In this document: piece by piece, positions 16,039-25,194 of the stretch
Numbering within the stretch: position 1 is the first letter of the stretch
Layout of the letters: the number at the start of each line of letters is the position of its first letter
NCBI GenBank assembly: GCA_016294105.1
Contig: JAEDCN010000010.1
Coordinates: 19,615 to 83,614, forward strand
Direction: 5' to 3'
DNA length: 64,000 bases
From: Treponema sp.
Lineage (GTDB): Bacteria; Spirochaetota; Spirochaetia; Treponematales; Treponemataceae
Notes under the pieces: generated by a model
Told to the model about the DNA's origin: nothing
Seen by the model: the letters and a program-made list of their open reading frames with translations, nothing else
The model's database searches: none
Translations under genes and position numbers: made by a program

Positions 16039-17406
16039 TTATATTCCAGATTTTTCCAGGAGCATTTCCAGCTTTTGCTTGTTGATAAGCTCGATGGGAC
16101 GGCTTTCGGCAAAATTGGATGCTGCCCTGCTGAAACCAGAGCTGGTGCAAACAAAGGCCTTGGTGTAGTTTTGCTTTTTCACCTCGTCTGCAATTTGTCG
16201 TATTACCGTGTCTTCCAAAGGATCTGGTTCCCGGAAGAAGTGGATACAGTACAGCTGCTGTCGCATGTTCATCCAGTTGTCGTTCTTTGCCTCTGTGGCC
16301 ACGATTCGGCAACCGTATTTGGTGGCTTCCACGTTCTGGGAAGCAAAGCCCATGCCGTTGAGGGCAATCTTCTTGCACAATTCGATGAAAAATTCTGTGG
16401 AGCTGGTAAGGTATTCCTTCATGCTATCGTTGTTCTGCAGATCGCGGTATTCAGAAAGCTTAGAGGCAGTGTCCAAAAAGCTCTTGTTTCTGGCACAAAT
16501 CTTTTCCCACTGCTCAATGGCCAGCTCAATCTTGTGCATTTTTTCGTAGCAGGCTGCCAAAAAGTACCGTGAGTACAGGGTTTCCTGACTGGATTCGTTT
16601 TTAGAGGCTTTTACTGCTCGGTCAAATTCGATGAAGGCCTTGTCGGGATTGTCAACGGCCATAAAACAGGATCCACGCTCCAAGAGAGCCCGCTGCTTGA
16701 ATTCTGGGTCACGCATGGCCTTTTCAAAGGCATCCACGGCTCCTGGATAATCCTTTGCTTCTTTGAGAATCTTTCCCAAATAGAAATATGATGAAAATTC
16801 GTTGGGATTCAAGGAGATAGCCAAGGAAATTTCTCGCTTTGCTGATTCCAGCTGCTTTGTCTTGTATAGCATCATTCCCAAGGAAGCGTGGGCCTTTACG
16901 TGCTTCTTGTTCAAGCCAATGGCCTGCTGATAGAAGGATACAGCCTGATCCGTCTTGTTGCCCTGCTCAAAGAGCTTTCCTGCATTGTAAAAATGCTCTG
17001 CATTCCGTGGCTCCAGCTTGGTCAAAAGGAGGAATTCCCGCAGGGCCTCGCTGGGCTGATTGAATTTAAGATAGAGCTGGGAAATTTGCTTGCGGAAATC
17101 CACCTCTGGCATATCTGAATCAAAAAGGGCATTCTGATTAACAATCTTGAACTCCATCAATGCCAGCTCAGGTTTGTTGTCTGCTAAATACGCCTTGCCA
17201 AGGTAATAGTGAGCCTTGTAGTCCCGTTGATTTTTAGCGATAATTGATTTGGCTAGTTTTACTGCAGCAGCAGTCTTTCCTTGCTTAATCAGTTTGTTTA
17301 TTCCCTCAACTCGTTTTGGGGCAACCATGGATTTAATAAGAAAATATGCGAGAAAACCCACTGCAACTGCTGATACTGCGATAATAATTATCTGAACAGC
17401 TTCCAT
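16039..17406 (-). CDS. Membrane-anchored TPR protein with degenerate Mrr-like domain
   Basis: A 455-residue protein with three parts. Residues 3-25 are an N-terminal membrane anchor (VQIIIIAVSAVAVGFLAYFLI). About 30-330 are TPR repeats (for example AEHFYNAGKLFEQGNKTDQAVSFYQQAIGL). About 345-455 resemble the Mrr-type restriction endonuclease fold: GMGFASQNVEATKYGCRIVA, then AFVCTSSGFSRAASNFA and IELINKQKLEMLL, which match the family's 'VTTS.FT..A..FA' and 'LIDG..L..LL' ends. The Asp and the Gln-x-Lys expected in the middle are not in place (QLYCIHFF), so it is probably not a nuclease. It heads the three-gene unit. Confidence 0.65.
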   Translation of the reverse strand: MEAVQIIIIAVSAVAVGFLAYFLIKSMVAPKRVEGINKLIKQGKTAAAVKLAKSIIAKNQRDYKAHYYLGKAYLADNKPELALMEFKIVNQNALFDSDMPEVDFRKQISQLYLKFNQPSEALREFLLLTKLEPRNAEHFYNAGKLFEQGNKTDQAVSFYQQAIGLNKKHVKAHASLGMMLYKTKQLESAKREISLAISLNPNEFSSYFYLGKILKEAKDYPGAVDAFEKAMRDPEFKQRALLERGSCFMAVDNPDKAFIEFDRAVKASKNESSQETLYSRYFLAACYEKMHKIELAIEQWEKICARNKSFLDTASKLSEYRDLQNNDSMKEYLTSSTEFFIELCKKIALNGMGFASQNVEATKYGCRIVATEAKNDNWMNMRQQLYCIHFFREPDPLEDTVIRQIADEVKKQNYTKAFVCTSSGFSRAASNFAESRPIELINKQKLEMLLEKSGI

Positions 17407-17517
17407 TAGAACTCCGATACTATAGTTATACTTCTTATTCTTGAAAGAGTAACTTTTTTATGCGAATATGTCAAATGGGTTACTTTGATAAATGTAATAA
17501 CTTAGGAGGTGATTTTG

Positions 17518-18354
17518 GTGAAGCGAAAATTTTTTCTAATTTTAGCTATTATTACCATGTCAGTTTTTTCTTTATTTGCATCTGATGCCTATGAAACGGG
17601 ATACAATTTATTTACTACAAATAAGCCTGCCGAGGCGATTCCCTATCTGGAGACTGCGTTGAATGATTTGGCGGTGTCTCCGTCGGTGTATGTGTATCTT
17701 GGAATAGCTTACTATCAAACGGGTAAATATCCTGAGTCCTTGGATATTTTCAAGCGGGGCTTGTCTGCCTCTGGCACCAACAAGAGAATTATTGCTTTTA
17801 ATGCAGGAAATTCTGCCTATGCCATGAGGGATTATGCCACTGCTGAGGAAATGTTTTCCCTGGCCTCTGTGGCAGATCCTGCCTTTGCAGCTCCCGTCTT
17901 GAACCGAGCCAATGCCCGGCTTTCCCAGGATAAGCTGCAGGGAGCATTGGAAGATTACCAGCGGTATCTGGTGCTTGACCCCTACAGCAGCCAGCGTGCT
18001 GAGGTTGAGGCAATTATCAGGGCATTGCAGGGGGAGATGGTCTATCGTGAGGAAGAAAAGGAACGGCTTGCTCAAGAAGAACAGCGAATGAAAGAAGAGG
18101 AAGCTCGTATACAGGCTGAAAACCAGCGAATTGCTGAAGAAAAGGCTGAGGCGGCTCGCAAGGAAGCAGAGCGATTGGCTGCAGAACGGGCGGCAGAGGA
18201 AGCTCGGTTGGCGGCACAGCGGGAAGCTGAGGCAGAACGACGACGACGGCTGCTGGAAGAGGTAGCCGCCTCCTTACAGGATACAGAGACAACAGGAATG
18301 AATGCAGGTTCAGAAGGAGTTATTGAATATGAGTATGAATCAGAATTGGACTAA
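17518..18354 (+). CDS. Secreted TPR/coiled-coil protein
   Basis: About 278 residues. A signal peptide covers residues 1-19 (KRKFFLILAIITMSVFSLFA). Three or four TPRs follow (about 25-165: PSVYVYLGIAYYQTGKYPESLDIFKRGL). Then comes a long charged coiled coil rich in Glu, Arg and Ala (about 175-255) and an acidic tail. Start 17518 (GTG) is chosen because AGGAGG lies 8 bases before it; the GTG at 17509 overlaps that site. Its last 26 bases overlap the start of the next gene, so the two are coupled. It probably acts in the periplasm as a scaffold. Confidence 0.65.
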   Translation: MKRKFFLILAIITMSVFSLFASDAYETGYNLFTTNKPAEAIPYLETALNDLAVSPSVYVYLGIAYYQTGKYPESLDIFKRGLSASGTNKRIIAFNAGNSAYAMRDYATAEEMFSLASVADPAFAAPVLNRANARLSQDKLQGALEDYQRYLVLDPYSSQRAEVEAIIRALQGEMVYREEEKERLAQEEQRMKEEEARIQAENQRIAEEKAEAARKEAERLAAERAAEEARLAAQREAEAERRRRLLEEVAASLQDTETTGMNAGSEGVIEYEYESELD

Positions 18355-20959
18355 TAATACAGAGGAAAAGAAGGCGGAGGTTGAAAAAAACAGTACTCCT
18401 TCTATGTCTTTTCGTACCAGTTCTCCAGTTGCCAAGGAAACTGGCTCCCAAGGGTCTAAAGAAACCACTTCTTCTCAGGAAAAAGATAACCAGGAAGAAG
18501 ATAAAAAGAAGAAAAAGGGTGTTTTTATTGCCATTGCAGCTGTAGCATCCTTGTTGCTACTGGGCATTGGTGGATTTGGGGTGTACTCCATGGTAAAGAA
18601 GGGTAATGCAGCTGCAGCGGAACGCGATAATACCATGTCTTTGATTCAGCGGTATTTTGATAGGGGAGAGTATGACCGTGCCCTTGACTTGCTGGAGGAT
18701 TTGCTGATTAAAAATGCCAACGATCCAGATGCCCTCGCCTTGCTGGATGATATTATGACCCGCATGGCCTTGGAAAATGGTTCTGATGCAGGAAGCATGG
18801 AGGAGCTGCTCCGTAAGCTGGCAGAAAGTGGTGCTTTGGGTGGCATTGAAGGGCTTGAAGGAATCAATGGCATGGAGGACTTGAAGGCCCTCATAGAAGC
18901 TGCCAATAGAAATAATGCCACCATGAACGAGATTTTGCGACAACAGCAGGCTCAAGGAAAAGCTGGAGCGGGAGGAGCCGGATCTGGGGGAGCGGGAGGC
19001 TCTAGCAATGGTTCAAGTGGAAATAGCATCAGTAATATGAGTCAGAATGAGGTTGCCAATCGAGTTGATCAGATGTTAAAAAATGGCAACTACAAGGGAC
19101 TTGAAAAAATGGACAGCGATGAATTTGCTCGGTTGATGCAGGAGCTTGCTGCCGATGGAAGCTTGGAAGGATTGAGCCAGGAGGAAATTGCCAAACGAAT
19201 CGAAAAGCTGATTCAGGAAGGGGGCTACGAAGGACTGGAAGGTTTAGATACTTCCAAGCTTGCAGAACTGGCAAAGAATCTTTCCGACGATGTAGCTTCT
19301 GGTGTTGGTGGTTCTAGTGCAAGCATTGCCAAGGCTGAAGCTGAACGTAAGGCTGAAGCTGCAGCTGAGCAGAAACGCCAAGAAGAAATTGCCCAGCAAA
19401 AAGCGGAGGCAGAACGAAAAGCGGCTGAAGAAAAGGCTTTGGCAGAAAAGAACAAGGCTATACAGGAGCAGATGAACAAGGTAAAGGATGAGATTTCCTT
19501 GGGTAAGGCTGCCGCTAATTCTGGTGATTATGACACAGCCATCAAGCATTTTAACAATGCAAAGGACAATCTGCCTCGAGAACAAAAAGCCTTTTCTGCA
19601 GAGCAAATGGCAGAGGCAGCCTTGGCCATGCGAAATGCGTCTGATGGCATTGGAGACTCTGGTGCCGATGGTAAATCTGGTTCTGGTTCCAATTCCAGCA
19701 CCGTTGACAAGAAGAAGACTGCTGCTGCTGCCAATGATTATGCCAATACCACCGTCCTCTACGATCCCAAGAACGCTGCTGCCCACTATGTTTTTGGAAA
19801 GGGTGCAGAGGATGTACAGAATTGGCCTACCGCCTTGGATGAGTATACTCAGGCAGTTCAGTCTGACAGTGACAACTATCTGTACTACTATGAGCTGGGA
19901 AAGGTGCAGTATCGCATGGGCAAGTTCAGCGAGGCACGGGCTTCCTTTGAAACCTGCTGTAAGCTCAATTCTCGTTTTGAAAATGCCCAGTACAACTTGG
20001 GAATGACCTTAAACAAGCTGGGACGGCGGGATGAGGCTATTGCTGCCTACCGCAAGGCTTATTCTATCAATCCCCAGTACGACAAGGCCTATCTTGAAGC
20101 CGCCCGTTTGCTGCAGGCAAAGAACGACACCAGTGGAGCTATCACCGCCTACCAGCAGGTAATTCGTATTGACTCATCCAATACCAATGCATTGCGGGAG
20201 TTGGGAAACGTGTACGCTTCTGTAGGACGATACAGTGAAGCTGAAGAGCAGTTCCGCAAGGCTCTAGCTTTGTCTTCTGGTGATGCATTGACAAACTACA
20301 ATCTTTCCACAGCCTTGTATGGTCAGGATAAGCTAAAGGATTCCCTTACCTATGCACAAAAGGCATACACTGCAGCTAAAAGTGATAGCAAGATGGATGC
20401 AAAGAATAAGGTTTCCATTATCTATAACTATGCCCTGTTGCTGGATGAAAGTGGCAAGATTGATGATTCCATCCTTGTGTATCAAGAAGCATTGAAGCTA
20501 GATGCCCGCCACGTGCGTTCGCTCATCAACTTGGGAAATATTTTCTTGGAGTCTGGAGACGGTTCTTCCGCCTTGACCTTCCTGATGAAGGCTGTGGCCA
20601 TTGATCCATCGAACTTTGAGGCAAACAACAACATGGGTAAGGCCTATTTGCAGCAGAAAGATTACCGATTGGCAGTGGACTATTTCCAGACGGCACTAAA
20701 ATTGGATTCCTCTAACAATGAGGTACGGGCAAACCTGGCTCGTGCCTATGCCAGTGCTGAGGATTATGAAAATGCCAAGGTGATGTATATGGATGTTATC
20801 AAGGCGGACAACAAGAACTGGGACGCCTACATTGAGCTGGGTAAGGTTTGTATGTCTTTGAATGACACGGAAAATGCTGAAAAATACTTGGTATATGTGC
20901 AGGAAAAAAATCCTGGATACCGTTCCAGCGAAATACGAACTCTGTTGTCTAGTCTGTAA
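18329..20959 (+). CDS. Large membrane TPR protein
   Basis: An 876-residue protein. The N-terminal 55 residues are polar. One membrane helix follows a KKKKK run (about 58-80, VFIAIAAVASLLLLGIGGFGVYSMV). Then come a Gly/Ser linker (AGGAGSGGAGGSSNG), a short duplicated unit (NYKGLEKMD and GYEGLEGLD with similar flanks), an Ala/Glu/Lys coil and at least nine TPRs to the end. Start 18329 is chosen for its AAGGAG; the ORF could also start 27 bases earlier. It overlaps the secreted TPR protein. The layout suggests a cytoplasmic tail and a large extracytoplasmic protein-binding arm. Confidence 0.68.
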   Translation: MSMNQNWTNNTEEKKAEVEKNSTPSMSFRTSSPVAKETGSQGSKETTSSQEKDNQEEDKKKKKGVFIAIAAVASLLLLGIGGFGVYSMVKKGNAAAAERDNTMSLIQRYFDRGEYDRALDLLEDLLIKNANDPDALALLDDIMTRMALENGSDAGSMEELLRKLAESGALGGIEGLEGINGMEDLKALIEAANRNNATMNEILRQQQAQGKAGAGGAGSGGAGGSSNGSSGNSISNMSQNEVANRVDQMLKNGNYKGLEKMDSDEFARLMQELAADGSLEGLSQEEIAKRIEKLIQEGGYEGLEGLDTSKLAELAKNLSDDVASGVGGSSASIAKAEAERKAEAAAEQKRQEEIAQQKAEAERKAAEEKALAEKNKAIQEQMNKVKDEISLGKAAANSGDYDTAIKHFNNAKDNLPREQKAFSAEQMAEAALAMRNASDGIGDSGADGKSGSGSNSSTVDKKKTAAAANDYANTTVLYDPKNAAAHYVFGKGAEDVQNWPTALDEYTQAVQSDSDNYLYYYELGKVQYRMGKFSEARASFETCCKLNSRFENAQYNLGMTLNKLGRRDEAIAAYRKAYSINPQYDKAYLEAARLLQAKNDTSGAITAYQQVIRIDSSNTNALRELGNVYASVGRYSEAEEQFRKALALSSGDALTNYNLSTALYGQDKLKDSLTYAQKAYTAAKSDSKMDAKNKVSIIYNYALLLDESGKIDDSILVYQEALKLDARHVRSLINLGNIFLESGDGSSALTFLMKAVAIDPSNFEANNNMGKAYLQQKDYRLAVDYFQTALKLDSSNNEVRANLARAYASAEDYENAKVMYMDVIKADNKNWDAYIELGKVCMSLNDTENAEKYLVYVQEKNPGYRSSEIRTLLSSL

Positions 20960-20990
20960 GAGCCGGCTCCAATAGTTAAGCTAAAAAAAT

Positions 20991-21050
20991 GGGGCTGGGC
21001 TGAGGTATACTTCTAAAACTTGGAGTATACTTCAGTCCAGCCCTTTTCTT
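20991..21050. terminator. Two-way terminator between convergent TPR and barrel genes
   Basis: An imperfect long stem (about 20992-21014 with 21021-21043; GGGCTGG pairs with CCAGCCC and AGTATAC pairs with GTATACT) has a TTTTCTTT tail rightward and an A7 run upstream that gives T7 leftward. Confidence 0.8.
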
Positions 21051-21065
21051 TGCGTGTACTTGAAA

Positions 21066-22364
21066 CTATAATGTCCATCCCACGGAGACTGTGGGAGCAA
21101 TGGACATAATAATCATATCAGGGGAAAAAGAGGTCATAAAGTTCGCACCTGCTTCAATATACAATCCCCGCCAGGCATATCCTGCAATGGACACACCAGC
21201 TGTTACTGCTGGATAAATGGCAGAGAAGGGCTCTGAAGTCAAATTTTGGCCAAAGGAGAACATTGTTGCAAGGGCGTAGGTAAAACCTCCACCTACACGT
21301 GCTTCCACGGTAAGCCTATTTCTGATAATCGGATAGCGATACGCAAAAGCTAGGAAGGTATGAGCGAGATGGGTATTGATACCATAGGATGATGAACTGC
21401 CTGTGACAGCATTCCATTTTCCGTTGATGGAAACTCCAAAATATCCTGCTCGTTTTTTCAAGAAGATAAAGGTTCCCCGAATATCCAATCCCAGTGGCAT
21501 AAAATTAGTAAAATAATAGGTTGGAATATTCTGGTCATGGACAATGGCAAGGGGAGAATAGCCTAAAGATAAAGATAGGTCATACCATTTCATGAATTTA
21601 ATGGTTATGGGACTATCTGCAGTAAAGCCTCCTGGATTTTCCGCCCGCAGGAACCAGTTACCTGTGTCAAAGGTACGGGGATCGAAGACCACATCAGCAC
21701 GGCGGTTGTTATCGTCTCGAATAATTTCTAGGGGACGAAGTATTTTCTTGTCATTGAAAAGGTAGTAATCGGTATTAACTCTCAGATTTTCTCCCGTAAC
21801 ACGGATTGAAGGATCATAAATGGTGTCAAGGTAAATCAAGGCAGGAGAAACCCGTTCTATTTCAGGAATATAGGCCTTGTTGATTTCAAACTCAGTATAT
21901 TCTGTTGAAAAGGATTTCTGTCCCAAAAGATTATAGGAGGTAACTGCGTAGCGATACTTTTGTGGCTCCCCAGATTCCTTTGCCCGAAGGCAAACAGTAA
22001 TGTGATTTTCTTGGGACTTATAGATTCCCTCTGCAATCAATTCTGGAATACTTCCAAGAATTACATTAGTATGCTCTGCTGAGATTGCATTATTGACAGG
22101 AACCCATGTACTTGTTGCATCCTCAAACATTTCAAGGCTGATTTCGTACCACTTGATGTGGCTACCAGCATTCCATTCTAATTTCTGGAAGATTAAAAAA
22201 TTGTCTGATGCATCCTGATGGACGAAGTAGTTTCTTGAATCCTCCTCCTGAGCTCCACCAGAAAAGGTGAAAAGGAACAAAGCCGCAAGCAACAGAATAA
22301 GGTTCTTGAGAGTAAAGCTCAATGAAGGTAGATGGAGTCTTCTTCTGAGAAAATTAATTGCCAT
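21066..22364 (-). CDS. Outer-membrane barrel-type protein
   Basis: About 432 residues. An N-terminal signal segment (about 18-38, LKNLILLLAALFLFTFSGGAQ) precedes a domain of beta strands (about 40-255), including an Ig/IPT-like unit (YIPEIERVSPALIYLDTIYDPSIRVTGENL). A C-terminal part of alternating strands rich in Tyr, Gly and Phe ends TVSVGWTL, as in outer-membrane barrels. Start 22364 is preferred because GGGGG lies 6 bases upstream; a longer frame exists. It overlaps the FecR gene end by 11 bases. The family is not recognised, but the position suggests a partner of the FecR-repeat protein. Confidence 0.6.
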   Translation of the reverse strand: MAINFLRRRLHLPSLSFTLKNLILLLAALFLFTFSGGAQEEDSRNYFVHQDASDNFLIFQKLEWNAGSHIKWYEISLEMFEDATSTWVPVNNAISAEHTNVILGSIPELIAEGIYKSQENHITVCLRAKESGEPQKYRYAVTSYNLLGQKSFSTEYTEFEINKAYIPEIERVSPALIYLDTIYDPSIRVTGENLRVNTDYYLFNDKKILRPLEIIRDDNNRRADVVFDPRTFDTGNWFLRAENPGGFTADSPITIKFMKWYDLSLSLGYSPLAIVHDQNIPTYYFTNFMPLGLDIRGTFIFLKKRAGYFGVSINGKWNAVTGSSSSYGINTHLAHTFLAFAYRYPIIRNRLTVEARVGGGFTYALATMFSFGQNLTSEPFSAIYPAVTAGVSIAGYAWRGLYIEAGANFMTSFSPDMIIMSIAPTVSVGWTL

Positions 22365-25194
22365 ACAAATCCCCCATTTCATTGGTTTTAATCTCATCTG
22401 TAGGCAATGTTACTACAAATTTACTAGAGGCATTTTCTCCATCTTTCAATATCATGTCTGCAATCCAATTTCTTGGCTTTGTAGTTGGTAAATACTGACG
22501 TGCCTTAACGGTCCACGTGTAATGAGCAACGCCGTACTTAGTCAAATCAAGGGTATAGCTCATGGTGGATTGGTTGGGCATAGCTGGAACGATAATGTTC
22601 ATAACCTCCTTGTTTGTGTCATTGTTGAACAATATCAGTTGATAGGCTTCAGCTTCTGCTATGGTCTGCCAGCTTAATTGCAGGTTTGTGGAGGATGAAA
22701 GATAATTTTCATCAATAACGGCTCCATTTTCAGGCTGCATTCCCTGAACTGGTGGGAAGGGAGGCACTGGACGAACCGTAAAGTACTGGGGAGTCAGGTT
22801 ACTGATATCAAAGGATTCTTCTGTTGTGGCTGTAACAGTCCACCAATAGGTTCCTGCTCCCAGAGGAGGCATTGTTTGTTTCGTTCCTCTGTAGATAATC
22901 TCCTGCTCTGGAATGTTCACTGCTGCTCCATATTCTGTAGGAAGCTTGTTTTGGAACTTGTCCTTTACAATGAATATTTCGTAATTTTCAATTCCAGAAC
23001 GCGAGGTGAATTTGATGGTGTCTGGACGCAAGAAGGCATCCATTCCATCGTATACAGCATGGGCTGCAGGATTTTGCAGGGTTACTGGATAAATCTTTTT
23101 GAGGGTAAAGTATGATTCTGAGAGCAAACCAGTAACACGAGTAGACATGGGAGTCTCATCTTTGAAGGCTTGGATAGTCCAATAATATGAGCCTTCTGGA
23201 TATTGGTCAAAGGAAATTTCAAGCTCTGTGTCTTCTGAGAATAAGTCCTCTACAATAGGCTCAGCTCCACCAGCATGGTATACCATAACCTGATAGTAGT
23301 CTGCTTCAGGAACAGGATTCCACTGTAGAGTCATGGTGGTTTCTGGCCGGAAAATTACAGTGGATCCACTTAGTGGACTAATAATTGGTGCCTTGGGGAG
23401 CTGGGGAACTACCTTGAACTCCTTGGGCTGGGTGATGATGGCTGTGTTGCCCTCTCCGCTTTTTACCCGCCAATACCAGCTTCCTTCTGCCAATCGGGGA
23501 ATGTATCCACCAACGGTATCAGAGGTATAGCTTGTCTCGTAGGCAATGGTGGCAAAGCTTGGAGAATCTGAAATTTGGAATATAACATCATCTTCCAGAT
23601 TGTTTTTCCAAGTAAAGCGGATATCCGTAATTCGGGTGTTGGCAATTTCATAGTCTTCCGGAGGGAATAGGGTTTTGAATACCACTTCTTTGTCAATTGC
23701 CCGGAAATTACGAACAGCAGAGGTACGTGATGTATTTCCTTCTGTATCCACCTGGGCTACATCCCAATACCACTGTCCCATAGAGGGGGGCAAAATTGGA
23801 GTGTAGTTATTGGTGGTTGTCATTGTTTGTGCGATGGTGGTCATATTCTCATCACGACTAAGACGAACAATATATTCATGGGCTTCTGTCTCCCGTTTCC
23901 AGGAGAATAAAGGTCCTTGGCCACCTTCCTTGTTTGCAATGTTTACCAATTCCCCTGAAGCTGGGTAGATAGGCTGGGGAACATTCAGCTGTCCCTGCTG
24001 CTCAATGGTAAAATGCTCCACCTTAGAGGCAGCTCCATAGCCAATGCCGTTGAAGGTATAATAGGGCGTTATCCTCCAATACCAGGTTCCAGCATCCAAA
24101 CTAGAAACAATACTGGAGGGATGCTGGGTTGTTTGGCTTATCTTGGGGTTCTGCATTTGAGGATTGTTTGCCACCTCAAACAGATAAGATGAAGCATATT
24201 CATTGCCATTCCACATAAATCGTACAGTAGGCAGTTTTGTTCTGTAGGTAAAGGTGTCGGTGTTCAGGGGAACAATAGGAGTAGGGGTGGCAGCATTGAG
24301 GACAGTAACCCGTCCTGTTTCCATGGAATCCTCCACAGGAATACCCTCTACTGCAAGATAAAATCTCCAATAATAGGAACCTTCCGCAAAATCAATGGTC
24401 ATGGTACTGAGTCCAGATAAACCGATTTGTTCCTGGATTTGAGTAAAATCTTTGTCAGTCGCTGTCTCAAAAATCAACTGGCTTTTTTGGGGTAGATTGT
24501 TTGATTCCCATTTGAACTTCAGGCTCTGGGGTGCATCTTCAAATTTCAACAATCTCAGGTTTGGTTTTGGCTCCAAAATAGTGATAGGTCGCATGGATAC
24601 CTTTCCGTCTGTACCCATGGACATACTTTCTCCTTGGCTGACGGTACGATTTCCTTCAGTTCCGTTGATGAGGGCATTACCTGCAGTAACCTGCAATGAT
24701 AAGGCTTCTGTATCAGAGCTGCCTGCACGGGCGTTGAGGGCAGTCCCTTCCTGAAGGTCCACCGTTACGTTACCAGATTTCAGCTGCATTTTGGAACCTG
24801 CGTTTGCATTAGCAGAAAGAGATCCTCCCGATAAGTTGACGGAGGTGGTTCCTGCATTATCCATCTGTATCTGGATAATGGTATTTTCTCCCAAATGTAA
24901 TTCACTGTTTGCAAAGCTAACAGTAGTTTCCGCTCCAGCTGCAGTTCTGATGGTGTCTCCGTTATATACAGGGGAGTCTTGCTGAAGGCGATCCCAAATC
25001 AATCTATCGGAGAATTTTCTTTGGGCAGTCTTGTATTTCCAGCTGACGGAGGCAATGGGAAGCTCGTTATTTTTTTCTATTACTGCATTAAAGTCCAGCC
25101 AAAACAACCACAAACTATAGGTTGCAATGCTGAGACAAATCAGTATAGCCAGCAGGTCTTTAAGCCTGGATGTTGTATTTCTTTTCTTCTTCAT
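22354..25194 (-). CDS. FecR-domain protein with beta-sandwich repeats
   Basis: A 946-residue extracytoplasmic protein. One N-terminal membrane helix (about 13-32, LLAILICLSIATYSLWLFWL) anchors it. A FecR domain covers about 45-205 (SPVYNGDTIRTAAGAETTVSFANSELHLGENTII..., then NALINGTEG). From about 210 there are seven or more repeats of 90-100 residues, each with a Trp-rich close such as GTWYWRITPY, GQWYWDVAQVD, GSWYWRVKSGEG and GTYWWTVTATT, resembling fibronectin/Ig-type sandwiches. It overlaps the upstream cyclase gene by 35 bases. The repeats probably bind cell-wall or surface partners; no sigma factor gene is nearby. Confidence 0.75.
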   Translation of the reverse strand: MKKKRNTTSRLKDLLAILICLSIATYSLWLFWLDFNAVIEKNNELPIASVSWKYKTAQRKFSDRLIWDRLQQDSPVYNGDTIRTAAGAETTVSFANSELHLGENTIIQIQMDNAGTTSVNLSGGSLSANANAGSKMQLKSGNVTVDLQEGTALNARAGSSDTEALSLQVTAGNALINGTEGNRTVSQGESMSMGTDGKVSMRPITILEPKPNLRLLKFEDAPQSLKFKWESNNLPQKSQLIFETATDKDFTQIQEQIGLSGLSTMTIDFAEGSYYWRFYLAVEGIPVEDSMETGRVTVLNAATPTPIVPLNTDTFTYRTKLPTVRFMWNGNEYASSYLFEVANNPQMQNPKISQTTQHPSSIVSSLDAGTWYWRITPYYTFNGIGYGAASKVEHFTIEQQGQLNVPQPIYPASGELVNIANKEGGQGPLFSWKRETEAHEYIVRLSRDENMTTIAQTMTTTNNYTPILPPSMGQWYWDVAQVDTEGNTSRTSAVRNFRAIDKEVVFKTLFPPEDYEIANTRITDIRFTWKNNLEDDVIFQISDSPSFATIAYETSYTSDTVGGYIPRLAEGSWYWRVKSGEGNTAIITQPKEFKVVPQLPKAPIISPLSGSTVIFRPETTMTLQWNPVPEADYYQVMVYHAGGAEPIVEDLFSEDTELEISFDQYPEGSYYWTIQAFKDETPMSTRVTGLLSESYFTLKKIYPVTLQNPAAHAVYDGMDAFLRPDTIKFTSRSGIENYEIFIVKDKFQNKLPTEYGAAVNIPEQEIIYRGTKQTMPPLGAGTYWWTVTATTEESFDISNLTPQYFTVRPVPPFPPVQGMQPENGAVIDENYLSSSTNLQLSWQTIAEAEAYQLILFNNDTNKEVMNIIVPAMPNQSTMSYTLDLTKYGVAHYTWTVKARQYLPTTKPRNWIADMILKDGENASSKFVVTLPTDEIKTNEMGDLYGN

